A stretch of 64,000 nt of DNA. Source: Phascolarctos cinereus (lineage: Eukaryota; Chordata; Mammalia; Diprotodontia; Phascolarctidae). Shown here piece by piece: positions 36,101 through 48,100 of the stretch. Each line of letters starts with the position of its first letter. Position 1 is the first letter of the stretch. The position numbers and the translations under genes were made by a program. The notes below the pieces were generated by a model, which was given only the letters and a program-made list of their open reading frames with translations, was not told the DNA's origin and did not search any database. The DNA is taken from assembly GCF_002099425.1 (NCBI RefSeq), contig NW_018344185.1:2867001-2931000 (forward strand), given 5' to 3'.

Positions 36101-39100
36101 GTTTTCACATGCAACTGGGAAATAAGAAATTTAGGAAACAGGGTACAGAAGTCTATCCTGCTCTACAGGAAAATAGAAGGGGAAAGGGATAACAGAAGGG
36201 AGGGGGGAGAGATAGAAGAGAAGGCAGACCAGGGGAAGGGGTATTCAGAATGCATGCCATCTTGGGGTGGGGGGGAGGGGTGAGAGATTTGGAACTCAAA
36301 ACTTGTGGAAGTGAATATTGAAAACTAAAAATAAATAAATTTATATTAAAAAGAAAAAAAATAAAGAAGGGGTGGCAAGCTGAAAAAAAAAAGTCTATCT
36401 CTCTCTGAGATCCTACTGCTATGAATATACTCCAAAGAAGTCAAAATAGAAAAAAGGCCCCATATACACCAAATTATTTATAGTATCCCTTTTTGTAGCA
36501 GCAATGAATTGGAAACCATTAATTAGGGAATGGTTAAACAAAAGCTAGGTGGCACAGTGGGTAGAATGTCGGGACTAGAGTCAGAAAGGCTCCTCTACCT
36601 AAGTTCAAATCTAGTTGCAGACACTTACTAGCTGTGTGACCCTGAGAAGTCACTTAACCCTGTTTGCCTCAGTTTCTTCATCTGTAAAATGAGCTGGAGA
36701 AGGAAATGGCAAACCACTCCAGTATCTTTGACAAAAAATACCCAAATGGGGTCACAAAGAGTTGAACACAACTGAAAAACGTCCGAACAACAACAAAAGA
36801 AAAAATTGACTAGAGTACATGAATATAATGAAATTTATTATGCCAGAAGAAATGATGAATATGAATATACAGAGAAACATGGAAAGACTACATGAACTGA
36901 CAAAAAGTAAGCAGAAGTAGTAAATAAAGACACAAAATGATTACAGCAATGTAAATGGAAGAACAACAACTGAACACTATAGAATTATAATGACCAAGGC
37001 TGATCCCAAAGAAGCAATGAGAAAATTCACCTCCTTTGCCTCCTTTACAGGGGTGAAGGGGTATGGGTGCAGAACAATACGCATGGATTTTTTTACTCTA
37101 ATGAGTACAAAATGAAAGTACAGACTAAAGGGAGATATATATCATAATGAAAAGAAGAGTGGACAAGGAGTTAGGAGACTTGAGTTTTAATCCCAGCTTT
37201 ATCAATAACTAGCTGTGTGACTTTGGAGAAATCATTTCACCTCTCTATCTCATAGTTTCCTCATCTGTTAAACTGGTTGAATGAGAAGATCGTGAAAGGG
37301 TCCCACTGATTTCCATGATGCTGGGCTTGAGTGGAGAATTGCTAAGGGGATGACGCAGAAAGGAGAGATCAGAGTGTGACATCCCAAAAGATTTCCTGGA
37401 GGTGATCATCAAACCAGCTTTAATAGGAGGTGATAAATATGGAATGGTAGAGCTGTGAAAGAAGGGTACTCCTGATAGGTAGCAAATTGAATATTTTAAT
37501 TTTTTTTTTTTGTTAGGCAATGGGGTTAAGTGACCTGCCCAGAGTCACACAGCTACTAAGTGTTATGTGTCTGAGGCCGCATTTGAACTCAGGTCGTCCT
37601 GAATCCAGGGCTGATGCTCTAACCACTGCGCCACACAGCTGCCCTTATTTTAATTTTTTTACAGAGGACTTATAAATCTAGGGTTTGGTCTGCACAATGA
37701 AGATTAATTATGTTTTCATAAACACAATGATTCTAAAATAAAGTACCTACTGCTATGCTCTGTATATTGGAAGTGCTCAGTTAGTATTTGTAAACTAGAG
37801 CCTTCTCAAGTCATTTAACCTCTCTCAAGCCTCGGTTTCCTTAGTTTTTAAAATGAAGTTGGGGGGCTGGGGTGTGTATGAGGCTTCATGGCCTCAAAGG
37901 TCTCTAGGATCCTATTTTTTTTCCCCTCCAAATTCAAATTCAACAACATCTTTTAAATGTCCAGGGCACTATACTAGGAACCTTATTATCTCCAACTATA
38001 TAACTAGGAATAAAGCAAAATTCTGACAAGGTATTATTACATATCAAGGCTTTCTCTGCAGTGAAAAGAAGTTTCCATGAAAAGCTCTCCCTGATTTTAC
38101 CTAGTGGTTTTTCCCTGTTTCACTGGACTACATTAGGATAGTCATTGTTATAAGAAATATCTAAATCCTAGAGTCTTCTAGAAACTTAATAACTGCACAA
38201 AACTCTCCCCCTTTTCCCTGAAAGGGATTTTCAGATCATTTTACAAATGAGGAAACAGATTCATTGAGGAGAAGTGGCTTACCCAGGTCACACAGATAGC
38301 AGAAGTGCCAGAACCCTGATCTCCTTAAGAATACTATGGAAGTGTTCTTAGGTTATAGCATCTGTGTATGAGATCACCTCAATGAAACTACACCTCTCTA
38401 AGGGTTAGGCTGAGTCTCCTCTTTATACAGAGCCTGATGCTTCCTTGTACACAGGAGTAAAGGGTAAAGAATAAACTAAAGGCTGAAAGTTTTTACATAG
38501 AATATTCGTAAAGCAATTCCGAAGTCATCTTCTCTACTTTAATTTGCCATGTGTATGTGTGAGTGTATGTATGCATGTGTGTATGATTGCATGTTGTATG
38601 TATGTGTGACAGGAAGAGAAAGGAACAGAGACAGAGACACAGAGAGAGTATAGAGTGTGTTTGCACATACAACAGGGGTATCCTAAATATGAAATGCATT
38701 TCTGACTTGTGTGTGTGTGTGACTTAGACTGTGTCCCTGACTCTATCATTATTTGGTTACTTAATTATCATTCTCTCTTGTATTAAATTTCTTACCTCTT
38801 TTTCCAAATAAACCTTCTTATCATCCAGTGTGTTATACAGAGTGAAAAACTGCTTGGTTTCTTTGTGGGTTGCTGACACTGCATAAAATAAACAAATAAA
38901 AAAATCAGTGAACTATGAAAAAAAATGCTTCATGGAAACTATTTTTTTCTTTCCATTAATCTGAAATGTACACCCTATAGAACTGGAGATTTTTCTGTGT
39001 TTATGACAACCTATCATTAGGACCAGAGCCACAATGAACCAAAAGCAAAACAGGCTATGATGGCCACTTATGTGATTCGGTGAATAAAGTCAAAGCTACA

Positions 39101-42100
39101 GGTCATATGAAATATCAGACCAACAGGCTACCATTTCAGCAGCCTGACTCCATACTGAACACATTAAAGATCTTCATGGCCTCTCTCTCCTTACAAAACT
39201 GGAAGATGATACTAACAAAGGAGTTTATTTGGCAAGATTTTCCAGTCATCAGTGATCTAGCATTTAGGTCCCAGGGAAAAAATGGGCAAAGGGAATACTA
39301 AGTCCAGTAGACGATAAACATCCGAGCAGGGAGAAAGCAACTAAAAACTTTAAGAGTGAAGAAGGAAAGTCTTAATGTGGGGTAGATATGATTAAAAGCT
39401 GGGGAGCTACTAAAATCAACACTGCCTGCCTAAAATTCTCTGAATCCAAGGAGGTGCAATTCCACTCAAAATAAAGACAGTGGCATGATGGGGGGCTGTT
39501 GTTTCCAGTTCAGTCTCTAGGGCAGTTCCAGACTTAAAATTTATGCAGGAAGAGGGTGTGATGCCACTTCTTTTAAGAATTCTTTCCTGATCCATCCAGT
39601 TATTAACATTTCCCATTTAAGCCTCATGGACCATTTTGTCTGCATTCCTCTAAGGCATAGTCAGAAAAAAAGAAACATCTAGGTGGTGTAGTGGATAGAA
39701 TGCTAGCCCTAGGGTGAGGAAGACTGGGGTTCAAATACAGCCTCAGAGACTTCTTAGCTGTGTGACCTTGGGCAAATCACTTAAACTCTGCCTCAGTTTC
39801 CTTAACTGTGAAATGGGGGATATCAGCACCTATATCACAAGGTTGTTTTGAGGACCAAACGAGATAATAATTATAAAGCACTTAGCACAGTGCCTGGCAC
39901 ATATCGGGTACTAAATAAATACTTATTCCCTTTCCCTTCCCTTTCCCTAATGCATTTATCATGGATCACTGTGTATGATATGAATTAGCAAGCCTTGGTA
40001 GTATGTGATTTTTATTTTGGGGGGAACGATGATTTGATCCCAAGGCATAACTGAATTAATTCAGTGATGGCCTATATTATAAAAGTGTCTTACTGTATGG
40101 CTAACCCTCCTTAACATGTTGTATTCTTCATAGACAAGAGGAATTGGGATTGTTGTTGTATAATCAGGCCAATTTATTCAACATCTGCTCTTCTTCATGC
40201 ATGCAAAAAACTGGAAGATTCTGCTCAGAGTATGGTAGTCCTACAAAGAGCATCAGTCACCCTCAGTGCTATTAACAAATAAAGATAATCATCCCATGAG
40301 TATAGGACAACTGTATCATATCATGGTATAATATACAGAGTACGGGATCACCAAGGGTCAGAAAACTAGGTCTCATTCCAGATTTGGTTCTTCTACTCAC
40401 TACATGAGTAATCTTGGAAAAGTCACTTAATCTCGTTGGAGTTTCAATACTATCACCTAGAAACTGGTGGTGGTGGTGAGAAGAGTAGTAACAACAACAA
40501 CACTTACCCCAGCTAGCTCATGGTGTGAAATTTTCACCAGTAACTTTTTTTTTTAAGGCAGTTGGGGTTAAGTGACTTGCCCAGGGTCACACAGCTAGTA
40601 AGTGACAACTGTTTGGTCTGAGGCCAGATTTGAACTCAGGTCCTCCTGACTTCAGGGCCAGTGCTCTATCCACTGCACCACTTAGCTGCCCCCAGTAACT
40701 TATTTTAAATGATCTTCATATGAGGTTATCACATAAATGATTCACCCTTTCAGAACACTGATAGACCTTGAAGGAAAGAAGCTCTCCAGCTCTCCAACTC
40801 TCTGGAGTCAAATTTCTTGTTTTCTGCCTCTCTCCTCCTCCCCACCAAGATTAAGTGCCTGACTCAATACATCATTTGGTAAAACATGCCATAGCTTCTT
40901 CTAAAACTCTCAGGCTAACTCACAACAGACATGAACCAATGCAGAAAAGGGCATGAGACACAGTCAAAGTACTGGGCTAGTACAAGGCTTAAACAATTTT
41001 TTTGTAAAAGGCAATAGTGATCATTACTTAACAGATGATCAAAACAAGGTTCCTATGCCATAGCATTCCTCAATTATAATACTATGCAGGTATTTGGTAC
41101 TAATGGGGCCCCAGAAATACTAAGGCATCTGTAGATAACACTAAATCTTTAGTCAGCTATTAGATTTCCTCTAATTCAATGCAAACTCCTCGAGGGCAAG
41201 GACTATTTCCTTTTCTCCTTTTGTGTCCCAGTGCCTAATGCAGTGCCTGGTATGTAGTAGGTGCTTAATGATTTCTTCAAGACTGATTAGTGCTTCCCCT
41301 GCCTCCTTATGTAGATATAGTCCAGCTGGAACCTGGGTTTAACTAAGTAGAACTAGTGTAGTTATGGCCAGGATCCAAATTTTGGAAACGGACTTTTCTA
41401 AATTTTTCTTGCAAATATTTATGAATATTCTTAGACAGGCCCCACCAAACTCTCCATAATGCCTCTATTCTGCATTCTCTCCTCCCATTTTAATTTGTAC
41501 TAGAGAAGCAAGTTTCAAGTGTTTTTCAGTTTCACATAAGAGTGTGTATGTCTTCTTCTCCAATGAGACTATGAACCCTTTAAAGGGAGGGATCAAACCT
41601 TAGTTCTTATGGTCATTCCTCCTCCCCTCCTCACCAGACATGACACAGCAGCTTGGACAGAGCTCCATGTACTATAACAACAGGCTCGCTGTACATGTAT
41701 GTTGGCTGGCTGTTCAAGATAAGGTCTGGTCCCAGAGCCCAACACCAAGAGCTCAATTAGAAGAAAAGAATCTGTCAATAGAGAATGCCAAGGCATTGTT
41801 ATTTGGATTTATGGGCCACTCCACTGGGAGGTTACATGGAATGTGTGCAAAGTGAGCATGAATGTGATTAAATGAAATCCTTACTCATGGTGGCATTAAA
41901 AGAATTTGCTGTGATTCATGCACCATCATTTAAAAACATGATGAAGCCCTCCCTTCCATTATGCTGAGCCTTGGGAGTACATTCTTGGTCGATACACCTA
42001 CCCTGACTGTAGAGTTCAATAAATCTCTTCTGATACTGTGTTAACTCAGCTCTGCTGGGTACTTCATCAATCTTGCGTTGCAAAATTGCTATTTCTCGGT

Positions 42101-45100
42101 TTCTTCGAGCCTAAAGGCAAGGGGAGGAAAAACACCATTTCGTAATTGGTCTTACATGACCTACCAAATGTCAGAACAAAGTACTGTGGAAGCCCTTTAA
42201 GGGTGCTCTCCTACCACACTTACAGATGATATGTTAAACCGTGCGCCCAGCAGACAAACCTAAACGTGGGCTCCTGCCTTCTGACATCAATCCAACAAGC
42301 CTCTTCTATTCCCACATGGGGATCTGGTTCAAGTTCAGTTTCAAAAGACTGGAGGAAGCTGTGGTGGTGTAGTTTCCTCAGGGAGGCCATAACAGAACAG
42401 ACACATGCCTGCTTGGCATATTAGGCCTTGGTAATCAAATGAAGGATACCACAATAATGAGGGCAAGCAGATGGTGACTATAGAGAAAATATTAACGTCT
42501 ATGTGAAGACTCACTTCACATTAATCATTCATGCACTGTATATTGCCAACCACACTGGTCACTTCTTGTTGTAGCTTGTTGGACATTCCATCTCCTAATA
42601 CTGGGTCTTTGCACAGACTTCCTCCCATGCCTGGAATGAGCTCCCTTCTCACCTTTCCCTTTTGGAATCCCAAATTTCCTTCAAGGTCTGTTCATCTGTC
42701 AGCTCCTATGGGAATCCTCTTCTGATTACCCCGGTTGTTTGTACTCTATCCCTCTTCAAGTTATCAAGTATTTACTTGACTGTTACCTACCATATCCACT
42801 CCATGGAATGTAAACTCCTTTAGGGTAGAGACTATGTTTCATTATCTTTATGTTCCTATTGCTTAATATAGTGTCTTGCACATAGTGGCAGTTCAATAAA
42901 AATTGTTGGACTGAACAATATATGTAAGGGCTAAATGTGTGTCGGCTATTATGGTTTTATTTAGGTGCTCTCGAGGGCCAGAGGAGACAATACAAATTTC
43001 TTGGCCTGGTCTTTGGGATTCACAATGTACCTTTCCAGGTTTGTCTTCCTTTCATCAGCTTTCTGCTTCTAGCCAAATGTTTTCTTGCCTCTGCATGTTT
43101 GCTCATATCTTTTGCACTGCTTGAAATTCCCCTCCATCATCCTCTCTGTCTAAATTAATCTTATATATCCTTTAAAGCTCAGCTTAAGTCAGTCATTCAG
43201 CCAAAGTAGCATTTATTAAGTATCTACTATGGGCCGGGCACTGTGTGCTAAGTGCTTTACCACCTCATTCCAAATCCTCTTGCTCTTCTGGACTCACATA
43301 ACCTTTAATGCCTACAGCAGTCACGCAGCACATAGTGGATACTTCTAGCATAATGTATACTCTCGTGTGTTGTCTCTTTATAGGGATGTCTCCCTTCCTC
43401 AATTATATCTTCAGGGAGGGAATCATGTGTTACTTTTTTTAATCTTTATTTTTGGCATCTCAATAGTAGCTAGCATAGTGAATGCTTCGAAGGAACTGGC
43501 ATAAGTTACAATAGGGAGGCTTAAGTGAGACAAATATTTCTTAACCTTTTCAGAGTTACATGGATTTCTTTTGTTTTCTCAACTTACTCTCTGCCTCCCC
43601 TAAAATAAGTGCTATATGACATATAAGAAAGTCAGCACCGCCACATAAGTCAGCTCTAAAAATAGCACAAAATTGTCTCTGAAAGTGGCACAAAGGGACA
43701 CGGTATGAGAGGGCATGGCTATCCTTCATGACATCAGCTTTACAAGGTTAGAAATATAACCCAAAGACCTCTAAAATCGCTTAAGTTATTACAGGTTTAT
43801 CATCCATGAACTCATCTACGTCTCTCTTTAAACTATTTATATTTTCATCCTGTATTATATCTTGGAGTAATCAGTATGTGAGTACTTCCATTTATTTTTC
43901 CTAAAATTGTCACTTTTAAATTTCAAAGGGAGCTTTGGTTCTAATATCCCAAAATATGATGATGTCTCAATTCATTCAATGCACATTCTTCATTATTTTC
44001 TAAATTTTGATCACCTTTCCTCTTATTTCCAGGCTCAAGAGGCCTGCTTTTTATGTTTTAAATTAAAGTGCATTAAAGATAGTAAGTGATCCTTTTCAAT
44101 GTCCAACCATGATTCCAGAAGGCCAATGTTATCCAGCTTTTGACAGAGATGTGAAAGACTCAACATAAGACACATATTTTTCAACACGGCCAATAAAGGT
44201 ACTTGTTTTTCCTTCTTGTAGGTAGGGGAAGAGGGAAAGTGCCTGTTAATTTGGAAAAGAAATTCAAGTTATTGATTTTTGCAAGGGATGGGGAAGACAG
44301 TTTTGTGAGACTCTTTCACATGACTGGAAATGCTATAGAGCAGAGTTTTTTTAACCACAGGCCTGTGAATGTTTTTTGTTTTTAATATTTCCATAACTGT
44401 ACTTCAATGTAATTAGTTTCCTTCGTAATCCTATGTATTTTAAGCACTTAAAAACATTAGTCTAAGAAGGGGTCCACAGACTTTATTGACCAGACTACCA
44501 AAGGGATCAATGACACAAGAGGATAAGATACCCTGCTCTAGAACAACTCGAGGCCCTTCATTGACACTTAATTCATTCTCTAATTCCATTTAGAATGTAT
44601 TGCGGAGTGTGGTAGAACGTATTAATCCAGGCCTAATTTATGCCACACTGTTTTCCATTTTTTCCCAGTTTTGTTTTTTTTTTTAAATCAGACAGCAATT
44701 TTTCTCCAGACAATTGTATTTTCCACTTTATCAAACACTGGGCTGTTGAGTTCTATTGTTTCTGAATCTCCCTTGTCTGGTCTGTTCCACTGATTTATCT
44801 CTCTTCTTTAACCAACACCAGATGGTTTTGATAACTACTATTTGATGTCTCTGCAAGTTGTTTCTGTGTATGTGATTTTCTGCCCCTAAACCTAAATTCC
44901 CTACATTTCTTTTAAAAACATTAATAAAAAAATTAAGATATGGCATAAAATGTATGTCATAAAACTTAAAAAAAAATTTACATGCTTCATTCTGTGACTC
45001 CAGATATAAACTGTCAAGTTTAAAAACAGCAGTCTTGTCTACAGGAGTTATCCGATTCTTAAATAATGTGACTTTCTAATTCCAGCACAGGAAATCATAT

Positions 45101-48100
45101 TTAGTCAATAGTTTTCTACTCACCAGCAACAGACGGATTTTCTGAAGCTTTTCTTTCTCGGTTTTATACTGTTGTTCTATAATTCTGGTGGGCTCCTAAA
45201 ATGGAGAATCCAACAGTAATTTAGAGGAAAAGAATTTCTACTCAGAAAAAAATTTAGCATTTTAAAAAATGCATTACAACATTTGACAAATCGCTGCTTT
45301 GAGAAAAGATTAATAAACTTTAAGGTGGAAACAAAAGGTGGAAACATTAGCCCACAGACCTGAAATGGAAATAATAGGGTGTTTTGAGCTTTTAAGATTG
45401 AATAGGGTGGACTGGTAGTCATTTGTCACTAAGTCTGGGTTGGTTAACTCTCACTTAGAGTCTAGAACTAATGAGACTAAGGCAGATTCAAATCCTTCTT
45501 TGTTCTCTCACAAAAACAGTTTGCAGTCTCTAGGGAAACATGTTTGTAATGGCAGGGGGTGCTATCTTCTGTAGTATTAGAAGAAAATTCTAAAGGTGAT
45601 GAAATAAGTAGCAGACAACAGATACTTCCATAACTTTCCCTTTCTCCTATTCTTTAAAGTTGGCTGTGATAACAAGAGGGATCTGGTGACTCCTGGGTAG
45701 TAGGTTTGAATTCTAAGACCCACTGTTGATTTTTTTTTTGTCAATAGAGAAGGCAGGGAAAGTAGGGTACAGAGACTATGGGAGACCTCAACACAACATG
45801 GGAGGAAAGAATTTTCAAAAACTTGACCGTAGAGCTGTTACACAAACTAGCCAAAAAAGTAGAGGTGTCTTGGTAACAGATAACAGAAAATCCAGAGTTT
45901 TGAATTCTAATTCAGATCCATTACCTTTTCATCTCCATCTTCTGATGCTTCAGCTTTTAAACTTTCAATATTCTGCTGCAGGCGTGCCATCTCTTCCTTT
46001 GAAAGCAACACAAGTATTTATGAACCATGGACAGCTATCACCTATGTGCAATTATGGAAATGACTTATTCAAAAGCCATATATACATGCTCCACTAATAC
46101 TTTACCAGTAAAGGCATTAAAATACTTGGATGGGAGCAGTATAGGGAATGACACCACCCCTTCCCCCAATGCCCTCCTCAGCCACCTTTGAAAATCTTAG
46201 TTCTCCTTTAGTTCAGCTTGAATCCTCTCTTCTACATAGAAAGGCTTTCCAAATCAACCCATCCTGTTCAGGCATTGGCTGGACTAGATGTACTCTTGAG
46301 AGTTCTTTCAATTCGGAGAGTCTCTGTTTTTTGAATTCTTGTAGCAGTTATTAATTTGTACTACTCCCTTGGCACTTGGGACACAGGGCCTAATCCTGTT
46401 GTTACTTATGTATGTATCTTACTTCCCTTACTAGACTGTAAGTGCTTGTAGGATATATATGTTTGAGTTTGTTTTTCCACAACACCCATCACAGTGGCAG
46501 ACACACAAGAAGCCTTTAATAAAAGCCTTCAATAAATGCTGACTGAATGAATGCACAAACACATGAATAAGTAAGTGGCTGCAACAGGGGGCAACGGGGG
46601 GAAGGTAAGTCATGAAATTTATTGGGGAGAAAGGGGAAGGACAGGCACAACACTTACTCTACAATGTGCTTTGAACTCTTGTTCCTGACTTTTCAGATTT
46701 TCATTCATAGCTACAAGTGCTCTCAAATTCTGCAGAATGCTGAAAAAGAAGATAGCAGAAGAACTAACACTGTTTCTTTCTGAAAAAGCCTAAAACCAGC
46801 TTCCTCAGATACAAAAGCTGTAGCTTTTATTTCACTCATTTCTCTGAAGAGTCCCTTGTACAAAGCTTTCTACAGTGATAACTGATTTTTATTTAGGTGA
46901 AAATCTAATTTACATCCCTATTTTCTGATAACTATAGCTTATCATATTGCATCCAAACATTGTGAATTCAAGAACTTAAATCATAAATACAAGGACATCA
47001 AGGAGTTTCAGTAGTGTGGGATATTTAATCATACCAGCTATTCAATTATATACAGAGTATAAAAAGGAATGAAAAATCTATCCTGAAGAGGAAATAGGTC
47101 TCCCTAAGATCATTAAAAATTCTGATTTGGAAATAAAAACGTCAACTCTCTGACAATATTTGTCCCAGAATATAAATGGATTAGTAGTAGGAGAACAGTA
47201 TAATGGATCGGATTGGGAGTCAGATGACTTAGGCTCAAATCCTGACTCCAACTTGTGCTGCTTATGGCTACAGGCAAGTCATGTAACATCTCTGAGTCTC
47301 AATTTCCTTATCTGTAAAAACAGGTTAATAATACTTACGTTACAGGGTTGTTGTAAGGAAAGTGCAATTATAAACTGCAAAGTACAATTAAAAATGTGAG
47401 GTACAATTTTATTATTGTTACTACTCATATTGTTATGTGCCCACTGAATATTTCATCAAAGAAAAATATCCATTAAAATCCTGGGCTTTTTGTTTCTGGG
47501 ACAGAATTTACATGTGCTTTTTATAAATTTTGTAATGTGGGTGTCATTGAAATGTAGAGAAAATTAACTGATACTTAACGTACTGAGTCATTTCAATAAA
47601 TAACAAGAGATTGCAATAATAAGTGAAACATATGCATCATGAGAGACCCTCCCCTCATTTAAAACCAAATGTTGGAGCATCTCCTGCAAAAGGTAGATAC
47701 GTGCCTTCTCGTTGCTGGGCTAATCTACACTTATAATTCTACCCTTCACATGCAAATATGATCCAACATTAGCTGGGTCACTGTGAGTTGCTTCTCCAGT
47801 AGCTTGCAATAGGTCTGGCAACCCCCTACTGACAGCCGTTAAGGGTAAAGGGGGATAATCAAGTCAGGTTGGTTTTCTCTTGATAAAAGACCATTGCAAG
47901 CTTATAGAGCAAAGAAGAGACTGATCTTAAAATACACAAAAAAAAATCAAAACAACAATGAATTTGTGAGTATAAAAACGTGTAACATTTCGGACTAACC
48001 TTCCTAAAAGAAGTCATGAAGGCACTTCAAAAGATCCATGATATTGTAGTATTCCCTCCACAGATGCAGGTAAGTCCTAATCCCTTTATACCTTGGTTCT

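Larger units (their letters stand above)
35286..37115 (+). mobile_element. Old L1 LINE, ORF2 3' part and tail, carrying two insertions
   Basis: Three collinear pieces of marsupial L1: 35286-35732 (agaagcttttgcagaaattc, gaaagactgctcaaaatcac, ccacctcacacccagaaagt), 36404-36540 (ctccaaagaagtcaaaatag, gaattggaaaccattaatta) and 36795-37115 (gaagaaatgatgaatatgaa, ccaaagaagcaatgagaaaa). Between them sit a HAL1 (35733-36392) and a composite SINE (36541-36790). The coding frame is broken. Confidence 0.8.

Noticed and set aside
45726-46097. 123-codon plus-strand open frame
   Set aside because: It overlaps a verified CCDC93 exon on the other strand and is its shadow.
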